Shown here: positions 47,195-60,752 of the stretch, in pieces | Position numbering within the stretch: the stretch's first letter is position 1 | Layout: every line of letters begins with the position of its first letter | Source: Dasypus novemcinctus | Taxonomy: Eukaryota > Chordata > Mammalia > Cingulata > Dasypodidae | DNA length: 64,000 nt | Direction: 5' to 3' | Assembly (NCBI RefSeq): GCF_030445035.2 | Contig: NC_080685.1 | Coordinates: forward strand, 112,022,432-112,086,431 | Position numbers and translations under genes: made by a program | The notes under the pieces: model-generated | Databases searched by the model: none | What the model saw: the letters and a program-made list of their open reading frames with translations, nothing else | What the model was told of the DNA's origin: nothing

Positions 47195-47595
47195 TTTAAA
47201 TATATTTTTTTTTTATTTTTTAAAAAGATAAGATTACACAAAATGTTACACAAAACAATATAAGGGACCCCCACATTCCCCACTCCCACGCCCTCATTAG
47301 CAACATCCCTCATTAGTGCGGTACATTCGTTACAGCTGATACAGGCATCTGGAGGTCTGCCCCACGGCCTGGATCGCAGGCTGCACAGTCGCTCACTCTC
47401 TCCCACTCCGTTCTGTAGGTTCCGCAGGGTATACAATGGCCTGCATCTGTCCCTGCAGTATCATTCAGGACAACTCCAAGTCCTGAAAATGCCCCATATC
47501 ACACCTCCCTTTCCCTCTCCCTGCCTTCAGCAACTGCAGTGGCCACTGTCTTCACATCAGTGATATAATTTCTTCCATCGCTGGAATCCCAATAC
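47195..47595 (-). mobile_element. L1 3'-end-type retroposon
   Basis: T/A-rich left end, 'gataagattacacaaaatgt', 'cattagtgcggtacattc' and 'tcagtgatataatttcttcc' match the copy at 9957-10515. It lies 400 bp upstream of the CpG island. Confidence 0.7.
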
Positions 47596-47739
47596 GGCTA
47601 TTGCTTTCTGAACTCACTGACTTACCCGTAACTCATGTTCCGGCTGCGATGACTGCACGCAACCCCTTTCACGGTTCCATCAAGAGCGGCCCTCCAAGCA
47701 GGCGCCTTTCCCAGCCCCTAGGCTGCAGTGGGCAGATAA

Positions 47740-47935
47740 TAACCCCTACCCACTGTGTGCCAGGCTCTGCGCTATTTCTTTACTTACATTTCCATTTAAT
47801 CCTTTAAGAGGCGCGTACCACTTAAACCAGACTGCAGCCATCAGGTTAGCCCAGAGGATTTCAAATCCTGATTTTTAAATGGCGGGTTAAAGAGGCTAAG
47901 AAACTTGCCGCTAGAAAGGGGTTGGCCCCGACAGC
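47740..47935 (-). repeat. MIR SINE
   Basis: 'cccactgtgtgccaggctct', 'acatttccatttaatccttt' and 'ggctaagaaacttgccgct' are MIR hallmarks in reverse orientation. Confidence 0.65.
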
Positions 47936-48136
47936 GTGTGTGTCTCTCGGCAGCTCCACCAGCCGACACTACCAGCTCCGAGCCCGGAACCATCCACCAA
48001 ACCCACACTCCCTCAGTCTCAAGGTCAGGCGTGCGCGGGCTGGGGGCGGCGCGGGGCCGTGAAGAATTTTGCAGGGGCTGGGAACACCGTTGCAAACCCA
48101 CGCGAGTTCCCCCGGGGTCCAGGGGCTTGTTCTATG

Positions 48137-51100
<2,964 letters not shown>

Positions 51101-51104
51101 ATCA

Positions 51105-51280
51105 TAGTAAAATATATATCATGAAATTTGGCATTTTAACCATTTTTAAGTGTACAGTTCATTGGCGTTAATTACATTCACAATGTTGGGCAACCGTCAC
51201 TACCATCCATTATAAAAACTTTTTCATTATGCCAGACAGAAGCCCTGTACCCATGAAACAATATATGAATGTGTTTTAAG
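51105..51280 (-). repeat. Old L1M 3' fragment, antisense
   Basis: 'cattttaaccatttttaagt', 'gtacagttcattggcgttaa' and 'actttttcattatgcc' are typical of old mammalian L1 3' ends in reverse orientation. The piece at 58505-59215 shares this text. Confidence 0.65.
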
Positions 51281-51840
51281 GGAACTTTCTCTTTTTCTTT
51301 GGGTTTTGGGAGTCCTTTGTGTTCTAGAAGGCTAACCACTCCCTTTCTTCGGAAATACTTCATTGGTTGTTCCTTTCTTCTTTCGCCTTGGCCAGAGGGT
51401 GGCAGGTAATAGAGAGCTCCAGGAAACTCTGTCAGGCTTGGAGTTCTCTAAAGCAGCCCCTGAAGCACAGCAGTTAATTAGAGAATAATTCTTTCCCACT
51501 CAGGGGAGGTAAGTAATTCAAGATCAGGTAAATGAAGTGGGTGGTTTGTGCAACTCATTGACTAGTCGACGTCTGAGCAAAGTCAGGTGTTGCCGTGATT
51601 CTGCCCTGCCTTCGCCTTCCAGGTGCCCACCACTCGCCCACCCTTATCTGGGGAGCTCTGCGCAGTCAGCCCCAAGCCTGGGTCAGTCACGGCCAGATCT
51701 CCAGTGCGAATGCCACGATTCCAGTTTCCGATAGCACAACAAATCTATGCTCTTTGAATTCGAATGACAGTAACAATTCCAAGTCTCGTTCCTTCTTCCA
51801 TTCCTGGTCTTTTCCTTCTTCCTCTCTTCAAACCAAAGAA
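51281..51840. other. Intronic sequence, nothing recognised
   Basis: Intron 1 DNA between the L1 fragment and the minisatellite, with no repeat or exon seen. Confidence 0.4.
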
Positions 51841-52652
51841 TCAGTAGCCCTGCCACACTGGTTTAGAATCAGCGGCCCTGCCACACTGGTTCAGAATCGG
51901 CGGCCCTGCCACACTGGTTCAGAATCGGCGACCCTGCCACACTGTTTCAGAATCGGCGGCCCTGCCACACTGGTTTAGAATCAGCAGCCCTGCCACACTG
52001 GTTTAGAATCAGCGGCCCTGCCACACTGGTTCAGAATCGGCGGCCCTGCCACACTGGTTTAGAATCAGCGGCCCTGCCACACTGGTTCAGAATCGGCGGC
52101 CCTGCCACACTGGTTCAGAATCGGCGACCCTGCCACACTGTTTCAGAATCGGCGGCCCTGCCACACTGGTTTAGAATCAGCAGCCCTGCCACACTGGTTT
52201 AGAATCAGCGACCCTGCCACACTGGTTTAGAATCAGCAGCCCTGCCACACTGGTTTAGAATCAGCGACCCTGCCACACTGGTTTAGAATCAGCAGCCCTG
52301 CCACACTGGTTTAGAATCAGCGGCCCTGCCACACTGGTTTAGAATCGGCGGCCCTGCCACACTGGTTTAGAATCGGCAGCCCTGCCACACTGGTTTAGAA
52401 TCAGTGACCCTACCACACTGGTTTAGAATCGGCAGCGCTACCACACTGGTTTAGAATCGGCAGCCCTGCCACACTGGTTTAGAATCGGCAGCGCTACCAC
52501 ACTGGTTTAGAATCAGTGACTCTACCACACTGGTTTAGAATCAGTGACCCTACCACACTGGTTTAGAATCGGCAGCCCTGCCACACTGGTTTAGAATCAG
52601 TGGCCCTGCCACATTGGTTTAGAATCAGTAACTCTACCACACTGATTTTGTT
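51841..52652. repeat. 28-bp minisatellite, 29 copies, no indels
   Basis: Twenty-nine consecutive units of exactly 28 bp (29 x 28 = 812, matching the span), each of the form TCRGYRRCSCTRCCACAYTG then GTTTAGAA or a variant. Variation is by substitution only. Units 2-6 (51869-52008) are repeated in order as units 9-13 (52065-52204), a 7-unit (196-bp) shift. Units 14-17 form a 56-bp dimer pattern. From unit 20 on, variants with CTACC appear, so the right end is more diverged. It lies 2.3 kb inside CNIH3 intron 1. Confidence 0.97.
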
Positions 52653-53270
52653 CCTGAACAATTAAAGTGGAAATCTGAAACACAGCAATCTCACTGCACA
52701 CAGCAATCTCACTGCACACAGCCTATGTGTGTGTGCTGTGCATTGGCCTTCTTTCCAGCTCCTTATATTCCTTAAGTATTTTTCGACCTGATGAACCATA
52801 TTGATTGCTTCGCACATATTGACACCCCATGTACTGAAGTGGGCACTTAATCTAACAGCACTGAACAGGCCTGTATCACTGCCATGCTTAGGCTGAAGGA
52901 TATGAGGGCATGTCTTTCCAATTTAATTGTGCACACCTATTTAGGGCAGTAATAGTAGGTAGTATTTATTGTGTGCCCACAGTGGGGCCGACCCAAGTTC
53001 TCGGTGCTTTTTGGATGTACCTCAGAGGTCTGGGGGCAAGGGTAGATGTGGCTGGCCATGAGCACAGTTCTTTTAGGTCTTGCTTTTCACTCTGAAAATG
53101 TATGGGCTTTTGTATCCTATTCCATTTTATACTGCATTTGTTTTCAAAGAAAAAGATTTCAAATTATTGAGTAATTTTCTATCAGCCACCGTTTTTGAGT
53201 ACATTTGTCACATGTGGAAGATGCACTGAGCTTGCTCTGTGGCTTTGCATACCTTCAGGCACATGGCATT
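52653..53270. other. Intronic sequence, nothing recognised
   Basis: Contains a short direct repeat of 'cagcaatctcactgcacaca' at 52684-52720. No gene or named repeat seen. Confidence 0.4.
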
Positions 53271-53274
53271 TTAC

Positions 53275-53425
53275 TGCCCAGGCAGCTCTTTATCCTCACA
53301 ATTGACAGTTTATGGATGAGGAAATTGGGCCAGAGAGGTTACTAAACTTGCCCAAGTTTGCCCAGCTGGTATGGACTGGAGCTGGAATTTGACCTGGTTC
53401 TGTGAATCCCCTATACTCATGCCTT
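53275..53425 (-). repeat. MIR SINE
   Basis: 'tatggatgaggaaattgggc', 'cagagaggttactaaacttg' and 'cccaagtttgcccagctgg' are MIR hallmarks in reverse orientation. Confidence 0.75.
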
Positions 53426-54019
53426 TTTTCTAATTGTAGCCACTGTCTTTTAGATTGTTCAGCTTTGGTAATAGTGGGTAAAGCTCCCATCCAAAGGATT
53501 CCCTTTGCCTATATAAAATATTTAGAGTTGGAATTTCTGATTGGAGTTATAACAACAAGATTCTAAACATTTCTATATATCCTTTTTTAGAAGAAGAAAT
53601 TCTTTTTCTTTTTAAATTAGTTTTTCTCCCTATAAAGTGATAGAGGTTGCTAAAAAAAAAAAAAAGGAAAAATACAGTGACACATAATGGAATAAAATTA
53701 CTCTTTCTGGATAAACTCCCTAGCTTATCCAGAAAAGATTTGAGTTTATTCTTTTAATCATTAGGTATTTATGTATTTTTAAAATTTTCATATGAATGTC
53801 TAAATGGGAAATAAAAGTGTTCTAAAGGCGTTTCCTAATGTGAGATGATGTCTTTCCAGCCCATAAAAAATGAAGTGTTTACTCGCAGAGTTCTCTGAAC
53901 TCCAGTTTGGTTTAGCCTGTTTGCAGACTGTCTCATTTGTGTAAACAGAGGCGAAACATTCTTTGAAAAGATCAGAGTTACATTACCAAGCCTTTCTGAT
54001 TTTGAGCTGGTAAAGTTTT
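53426..54019. other. AT-rich intronic sequence, nothing recognised
   Basis: Contains an A-run at 53654-53666. No gene or named repeat is visible. Confidence 0.35.
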
Positions 54020-54102
54020 TTCGTAAGGAGGTACTTGGGATTGAACCCAGGACCTGGTACTTGGGAAGCAGGTGTTCAGCCAATGAGTTGTATCTGCTCC
54101 CC
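54020..54102 (-). mobile_element. Short tRNA-type SINE
   Basis: 'gtacttgggattgaacccag', 'acttgggaagcaggtgttc' and 'gttgtatctgctcccc' define the module. Confidence 0.7.
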
Positions 54103-55130
54103 GAGTTACTGAAGTTTTTACATCTAGAGTCATTTTTAAAAACTCCGATTTTTAACAATTTACAAATAAAATTATTTACCAGTATTCCGAAGAAAGATTA
54201 GGTGCATCGTCTCACTTGGCTCTTCTTTGGATTCACAGCAGCCTTGCTTTCAGAGAGTTTTAATGGCACCAGACAGATGGGAACAAGTTCTTACCTACTG
54301 GGTTTTGCTAGGTGAGGTGCCTTTATGGTCGGGAGACTTCAGCCAGTCCCAGCCTGTCGCAGACTCTGTTATTGGAACTTGAATAAATTTCTTACTTGCT
54401 CCAGTCTGGGGGAGAAGGGGCTGGTTTAGGTGAGATGGTGGGCTGCTTGGGGTGGACTCGGCCTGATCTTAAAAGCCTCCTTTGGCCTGCGGTGCTGAGC
54501 GCCCATCTGAGACGCCCCCACCCTGCACCTCACACGTGTCTTGCACTTGTTTGGCTCCAGCATCTCACTTTGGGAAGTGAAGTGACACCTGCAACTCCAG
54601 CCTCCCTTCCCCCCTCCTTTCCATACTTTCTCCCTTGCCTCGCAGCTGGAGCAGAAGGAGCCGCGGGAGCAGGGATCCTTTCCGGCTCACCATTGTTTCT
54701 CCAGAGCCCAGAACGGTGCCTGGCGAGAGGAAGGGGCTCCCGTGGCTTGGCACGACCCTGCTTGACTTGGTGACTCATGTCTGACTCTGCTTCTGGCTGG
54801 TTCCCAGGGGCGGCTCCCCAGGTGGTTTGGCACCTGCATTCTCTCCTGGGCCCTTTGAAACGTTGGAGACTGTAGTTGTTAGAAAAGAAGACTGGCAGTC
54901 GCTCTGAGGTGCCAGAGCCGGCTGGTTGTGGAGCGCTTCTGCAGAGGGGCGGCTTGGGGACCAGTGCCGGCTGCCCTGGGGGGAGCGCGCCCCGTGCGGT
55001 CTCGGGTGGGTCACTCGTGCCTGCGGCTGGTGGCTCTCCCGTCCCTGGCCCTGAAGGAGAAGGCCTCGGCGTCGGGAACTTCTATTTCCGTCCTGTTTGC
55101 AGAGAGGAGAGAAGGCTGCGGTTCCGAGGG
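54103..55130. other. Intronic sequence, increasingly GC-rich
   Basis: No repeat or exon recognised. Open frames at 54396-54773 and 54876-55214 lack supporting features. Confidence 0.35.
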
Positions 55131-56170
55131 GGCTCCCCGCGGGACGGCGCTGGCCCGCCCGGCTCCAGGCCCCTAGGGGCGGAGGCTAGGAGGCACCCGG
55201 CGGCTTGTCCTTGATGATAGCGTCGCTGACGGGACAGTAAGGGCGCGGACGTGCCGAGGCCTTTGTCGGGCCCTTGGCGTCTCGGCGTGGGCTGGTCTTG
55301 AGCCCATGTCTGGACGTTCCCTTCCGAATTTGGGGGCTTTAACCTCCGGGCTCCTCTGTGGTCCCCTGCCTGCGCTCTCCTCGCACCTTCTGCTGCCGCT
55401 AACTTCCCTCCCCGAAGTGCAGACGCGCGTCCCTGGGGACGCGGCGCCTCGCCCGTGCCCGCCCCGCACGTCGCCTCCCGCCCGCTGGCCGCTCCTCCGG
55501 GGGCGCCCAGGAGGTGGGCGCCGGGTCCCCGGTCCTGGGCGCGGCCAGGTTGTGTTTCTCGCCACCCGCAGGGCCGCCCGCCCTCCTGCGCGTCCCCCAG
55601 GCCCGCCCCCGGCGCCTCCTTTCCAGGCGCCCGCCCCCGCCGCGCCCCCGCGGGCCGCTGCTCGGGGACGCTCCCCGCCCGCGCGCCGCCCGCCCTCCCC
55701 GGCCCTCCCGGCCCTCCCCGGGCCCCTGCCGCCCGCCGCCCGGAGCCCCCCGCCCGCGTCGCGGAGGACGCCGCGCTCTCCCCGCCCGCTCCGGGCTCTG
55801 CCGGCCTGTGCGCCCCTGGCTCGGCCTCGGCCGGTGCTCGGGTCGTCGGAAGACCCCTCGGCGTGGTCGCCGCCAGGCTTCCCGCTTCCCGCAGTCCCGT
55901 TCAGCCTCTGCCCGCCAGCGCCCCCCGAAGCCCCTCTCCCGCCTGCTCGCGGCAGATGAGCCCCTCTGTGCCCCGGGATGACAGGGGGGCCCGTCCTGCC
56001 CGCCCCGGATTCGCCTGGGCCGGCCCCGGGGTCTGTTTTCTCCTGCCCATCAGCCGCACGGGCCTCTCCTCCATCCTGGCCGATTCCCGCGCCCCTCCCC
56101 AGCCCCCCAGTCCCCAGGGACGTGCGCCCTTTGGTATCCTCACTTGCCCGGGCCCAGCCCCTGCCCTCCC
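55130..56170. promoter_or_regulatory. Second GC-rich, CpG-dense island inside intron 1
   Basis: Very high GC with many CGs, especially 55430-55960, about 6 kb downstream of the coding exon. It could be an alternative promoter, an enhancer, or just a GC-biased recombination zone. Frames longer than 200 codons occur in several registers on both strands, as expected from composition; I do not call a gene. Confidence 0.5.
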
Positions 56171-56936
56171 CCTCGGCAGGTAAGCAGGTGAGCAGGTGAG
56201 CAGGTGAGCAGACCCCGCGCCGAGCTGGAAAGCCGCGTGCCGGCTGCCCGGCCTCCCACCCTGCCCTCACCCTCGGCAGGTAAGCAGGCGAGCAGGTGAG
56301 CAGACCCTCCGCACCGAGCTGGAAAGCCGCGTGCCGGCTGCCCGGCCTCCCACCCTGCCCTCCCCCTCGGCAGGTAAGCAGGTGAGCAGGTGAGCAGACC
56401 CCACGCCAAGCTGGAAAGCCGCGTGCCCGGCTGCCTGGCCTCCCACCCTGCCCTCCCCCTCGGCAGGTAAGCAGGTAAGCAGGTGAGCTGACCCTCCGCG
56501 CCGAGCTGGAAAGCCGCGTGCCGGCTGCCCGGCCTCCCACCCTGCCCTCCCCCTCGGCAGGTAAGCAGGCGAGCAGGTGAGCAGACCCTCCGCGCCGAGC
56601 TGGAAAGCCGCGTGCCGGCTGCCCGGCCTCCCACCCTGCCCTCCCCCTCGGCAGGTAAGCAGGTGAGCAGGTGAGCAGACCCCACGCCGAGCTGGAAAGC
56701 CGCGTGCCCGGCTGCCTGGCCTCCCACCCTGCCCTCCCCCTCGGCAGGTAAGCAGGTAAGCAGGTGAGCTGACCCTCCACGCCGAGCTGGAAAGCCGCGT
56801 GCCGGCTGCCCGGCCTCCCACCCTGCCCTCCCCCTCGGCAGGTAAGCAGGCGAGCAGGTGAGCAGACCCTCCGCGCCGAGCTGGAAAGCCGCGTGCCGGC
56901 TGCCCGGCCTCCCACCCCGCCCGCGCGCCCTCGCAG
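56171..56936 (+). repeat. 94-bp minisatellite made of fused 3'/5' splice-site-like motifs
   Basis: Eight units spaced 100, 94, 93, 94, 94, 93 and 94 bp. Units follow an A-B-C order repeated (units 2-4 and 5-7, 281-bp period) plus a final A. Each unit holds a C/T tract (cctcccaccctgccctcccc), then CTCGGCAG joined directly to GTAAG. The junctions are at 56179, 56279, 56373, 56466, 56560, 56654, 56747 and 56841. After each come further CAG|GTGAG or CAG|GTAAG copies at 8-bp spacing, 22 donor-like motifs in all on the CNIH3 sense strand. A 580-codon minus-strand frame across this region is only the array read through. Confidence 0.95.
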
Positions 56937-56984
56937 GTCCTTACCGGGTTGGAAAACACGCGGAATAGCGTGGAGACCAACACT

Positions 56985-57305
56985 AGAATTAGTACTAACT
57001 AGTTACTGATTAGTATCAGTTTTAGCATAGTGTTGAGATGAATACTATTATTAGTACTAATTAGCAGTGGGAAAGTATTGAGACTAATAGTATTATTAGT
57101 ACTAATTAGTATTAGTCTTAGAATAGTATTGAGACTAATGCTATTATGAACACTAGTTACTAATTACTATTAGTGTTACTAGTGGTGTTAGTGTTAGAAG
57201 AGTATTAAGACTAGTATTATTAGTATATTAATCCTAATATTATTAGTACTGACGAGTCACTCATTAGTATCAGTACAGTTAATGCTAATACTGCTAGTAG
57301 TAGTA
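56985..57305. repeat. Degenerate ACTAAT/ATTAGT palindromic tract
   Basis: About 320 bp made mostly of ATTAGT, ACTAAT, AGTATT and AATACT words. The perfect 12-bp palindrome attagtactaat occurs at 57050-57061 and 57095-57106, with further near copies. A TACTAAC word, the ideal branch-point sequence, is at 56993-56999. Composition is AT-rich, in sharp contrast to the adjacent minisatellite. Confidence 0.85.
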
Positions 57306-58004
57306 CTCGCCGAGCCCCTGGAGCTGCAGCCCAGAGCTAACGGATGCTGGCGGTTCACCACTTTGCTTCTCATCTGCTTTTGAAGGCGTGTGTTCCTCTT
57401 CAGCGGCACCTCCTTGCCCTGCTCTTGAAGAGTCACTGTCCCTCCTCATGGCCCGTCTCGGAGCAGCAGTTCTCGCCCTCTGTGGCTTTGCCACTCTGGC
57501 CATGGGCCCTCTGACTCTCGCCCGTGGCTCCTGGGACCCGACAGGGCCTCCTTGGGCCTGCAGCCTCGCTGCCCATGTCCGCCCCTGGGCTCCTCTGCCC
57601 TGCCATGCTGGCCTCGGGCAGGATTCTGCCAGGGGCCCCCATCACCCCCTCTTGCTCTGGTTGTGGGGCACGTCCATGCTCTCCTCTCCAGGCTGCACGG
57701 TCCTGCTCGGCCAGGCTCGGCTGCTGCCCTGGGCAGAGGCCCACGGGCACTGACCGGCCCACGCAGCTGCCGGCGCTCTTTCTCACATCTCCTGGCTTCC
57801 GCCTGTGAACTCAGGAGGCCCACGACCCGGTCCCCGCTGAGCTGGGTTGCTTCGTTTCCCAGCTTGCTGGCTGCAGCCGTTCTCAGCTCCCGGCTCTTCC
57901 CAGAAGGGGCTCTTCCATCCCCTCAGCGTGCGTCCTTCCCCGGCCAGCTGGGAGGCCTGCCTCTGCACGTAGTCTGGGCTCGCTGTGGCCCTGGCCACAC
58001 CGTG
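57306..58004. other. Intronic GC-rich sequence, nothing recognised
   Basis: Open frames of 95-157 codons on both strands have no supporting features. No named repeat is visible. Confidence 0.35.
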
Positions 58005-58115
58005 TTTTGCCTGTCCCTGTCTTGAACTGTGAGTTCTTGAGAGCAAGAACTGCTCCCGTCTGTAGCCTCAGCACCCAGCGCGGAGCAGCACCATGGTAGG
58101 AGCTCGATAGTTGTA
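58005..58115 (+). repeat. L2 LINE 3' end
   Basis: 'gtgagttcttgagagcaaga', 'tagcctcagcacccagcgc' and 'aggagctcgatagttg' follow the L2 3' end pattern in sense orientation. Confidence 0.6.
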
Positions 58116-58500
58116 GAACAAACAAATCCAGGGACTGGGTGATTCACTGCAGCCACCCCAAGCCCGGCAAGTGCTTCCTCATGGAATTCTCAGCCTGGGG
58201 TGTCTGTTGGGAACACGACCCTGGGTCCCGCGGGGGAGCCATGGAGTCCCCGGGTGTGCTGGCGCTCGCGTGAGCTCCAGTCCAGGGTAGCCGGGTGGAC
58301 TGGAGACCTGCGTGGGGGAGAGCAGGCTGGTTGAGGGTGAGCAGGGCCCCGCGGGGCCAAGGCTGGGATGCTGTCCTAGGAGAGTCGCCATCGCCTGGAA
58401 AGCGCCTGTGCACACGCTCAGAGCAGAGGCCGCTGCCGGGGCTGGCCGGCAGCCCTGCCCGTGTTGAGCTCATGCTCCAGGATACCCGCTGGTATCTGTG
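58116..58500. other. Intronic sequence, nothing recognised
   Basis: No repeat or exon seen in about 385 bp. Confidence 0.35.
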
Positions 58501-58504
58501 GTAC

Positions 58505-59215
58505 TCGTTTAAAAAAAACTGTATGTAACACAAAAGTTCCTATTTTAACTTCTCAAATGCATAATTCAGTGGCATTAATTACATCTACAGTGCGGGGCTA
58601 CCATCACCACTGTCATTGCCAAAACTTTTTCATCATCCCAAACATGAACTTTCTACCTTAATCAGTGCCTCCTGACTACCCTCCTCCCCTGGCTCCTGGT
58701 AACTTCTTATCTGTCCTCTGCTTCTCTGATTTTGCTTACTCAGGATCGTTCATGTCTTCATGTCAATGGAATCATACACATTTGTCCTCTTTACTGATTC
58801 AGAGCTCATAGATGTTGTTGCATGTATCAGAACTTTGTTCCTTTTCATGGCTAAATAACATTCCATTGTATGAATAGACCACATTTTGCTTATCCATTGA
58901 CATGGTGGTGGACAAAATGATGCATCTTTTGGCTATTTTGAATAATACTGCTGTGGACAGTATCTTTTGGAGTCCCTGATCGCCATTCTTTTGGGCATAT
59001 ACTTTTTTTTGTTTTGTTTTGGGGCAGGGGATTGAACCTTGGACCTTGTATGTGGGAAGCTGGCCCTCAGCCACTGAGCCACATGGGCTCCCTGGGTATA
59101 TACTTTTGAGGAGCGGAGTTGCCAGGTCAAATGGTGATTCTGTATTCAACTTGCTGAGGAAATGTCAAACTGTCTTCCCCCTCACCCATTTTACGTTCCC
59201 TTCAACAGTGAGTGT
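58505..59215 (-). mobile_element. Old L1M 3' fragment, antisense, with nested SINE
   Basis: 'ttcagtggcattaattacat', 'atggctaaataacattccat' and 'ttatccattgacatggtgg' are typical of L1M 3' regions in reverse. It is interrupted by a short SINE at 59003-59093. Confidence 0.75.
59003..59093 (-). mobile_element. Short tRNA-type SINE nested in L1M
   Basis: T-rich start, 'ggggattgaaccttggacc', 'atgtgggaagctggccctca' and 'actgagccacatgggctccc'. The L1 words 'gggcatatactttt' (58995-59008) and 'gggtatatacttttgagg' (59094 on) form an imperfect target duplication. Confidence 0.75.
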
Positions 59216-60354
59216 CCTCTTTCCCCGCAGCCTCTCTGACACTTGTTACTTTCCAGTTTCCCACGACTCCCCATCTTACAGCCTCCATTCCACAGGCAGG
59301 CTTCGTGGACCCTCTGTCTTCTACTGAGAGAAGTCCAACCTCTCCTGGACCTGAGCCTGCACACTCTTCCACGCTCTGCCTTCTCCAGGCTCACGACGGT
59401 TGGATACTTGCTGGCGTTCCCCCTGGCCTCTCTGATGAATTAGGAGCTGATGGAGCACACGGCCTCTCTTGTCCGACCTGCGCATCCCTGAGACTCCTGG
59501 CAGAGAGCTCAGGAGGGCACAGTACACACGGGCTGAGCTCCTGACTTAGGGTTGGTGGCCCTCAGGCCGGGGCCGGGAGTGGAATGACGGAGCTCTTTGG
59601 TTCATGAGCGCTTGGCTCGTGAACCCAGAAGCTGCAGGGCTCATCTCTTAAAGAAAAGAGGGAGCCCGTGGCTTTGGGGACGGTGGTGGCCTGGCTGTGG
59701 AGCAAGGGCAGGAGCTGGCCTGCTCTGGCAGGTGCTGCACCGGGCAGAACCCCCAGGGACTGAGAAGGGCTCCTGCTCTCTGCTCTTGACTCCAAAAGTA
59801 GAGGCAACGCAGGACCACGCGTCCTCCGCACTCTGTGTGTCAGTCATAGATCGACTCAGAGGGCCGGGGATGGCACAGGCACAAGGACTGGCTTTGCGCC
59901 TGCTTCTGTCAGCACAGGCCTTGGCACTCGTGCCTGTGACTGGGGCTCTGAGAATGTTCTGGAATCTTCCATCACCATCTGACTCTTGATGCCACTGTCT
60001 TTCTCAACAAATAACTCCAGGTGAAGGATTTATCAGGGCCTCCGTCGCACACTGGCACATAGAGGGCAGGGCTGTCTTTGTCTCCAGAACTAGGTGTAGA
60101 CACTTCTCTGGGTTGGGTATTTCTGTCCAGCCTTCTTCATTTAGTCTAGCCCAAGTGTGGACTCAGGCCGTCTTATCAAGATACCTGTTTTCTCTAGTTC
60201 TATCCTGCTAATACTCTTTGCTCAACTCTCTCTGGGTGGGGGGCTACCCGAGAGGGAAAGAGACCTCACCTAGCCCTGCAGGGCCTACTGTGAACTCAGT
60301 CTGGCTCCTCTGATTTACAGACAGTGTCTCCACCGCTTCTGTACCACCTCCCTC
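59216..60354. other. Intronic sequence, nothing recognised
   Basis: About 1.1 kb without a recognised repeat or exon. Confidence 0.35.
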
Positions 60355-60446
60355 TTTTTTCTTTTTAGGAGGTACCAGGAATTGAACTCAGGACCTCGTA
60401 CGTGGGAAGCAGGCACCCGACCACTTGAGCTACATCTGCTTCCCAA
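60355..60446 (-). mobile_element. Short tRNA-type SINE
   Basis: 'ggtaccaggaattgaactca', 'cgtacgtgggaagcaggcac' and 'ttgagctacatctgcttcc' define the module. Confidence 0.75.
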
Positions 60447-60474
60447 TGAGAGTTGGTTCTTTCATTTGTCTGTT

Positions 60475-60562
60475 TCTTTGTTTTTAGGGGGTGCTGGGAT
60501 TGAACCCAGGACCTCGTATGTAGGAAGCAGGTGCTCAACCACTGAGCCACATCTGCTCCCAT
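60475..60562 (-). mobile_element. Short tRNA-type SINE
   Basis: Second copy 30 bp away in the same orientation: 'gtgctgggattgaacccagg', 'aggaagcaggtgctcaacca', 'ctgagccacatctgctccc'. Confidence 0.75.
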
Positions 60563-60752
60563 TGCCTCCTTTTCTAGACCTTTCTCTGTCTCGGGCAGAC
60601 TGCCTCTCTCTGCCTTTCTGTCCATGGTGAAGCAACAGCAGTACCCTAAATGTCCCAGGCTTACTTGTGTGATTAAAAATTTGCCTGTTTTTCCCTCTTT
60701 ATTACTCCAGAATCCTAATATCTTTTATTTATTTATATTTTTAGGTCATTGC

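Noticed and set aside
51841..52652. CRISPR-like array because of regular 28-bp repeats
   Set aside because: There are no spacers: the units are contiguous, and the host is a mammal. It is a minisatellite.
55173..56915. A 580-codon minus-strand open frame with a repeating Pro/Ala/Arg/Gly-rich product
   Set aside because: It is the 94-bp minisatellite plus GC-rich island read through. Overlapping frames are open in other registers and on the other strand, and the units are 93-94 bp, so the reading register shifts between copies.
58066..58090. Possible RE1/NRSF neuronal silencer site (ctcagcaccc)
   Set aside because: Only the left half resembles the motif; the right half does not match, and the sequence is explained by an L2 3' end.
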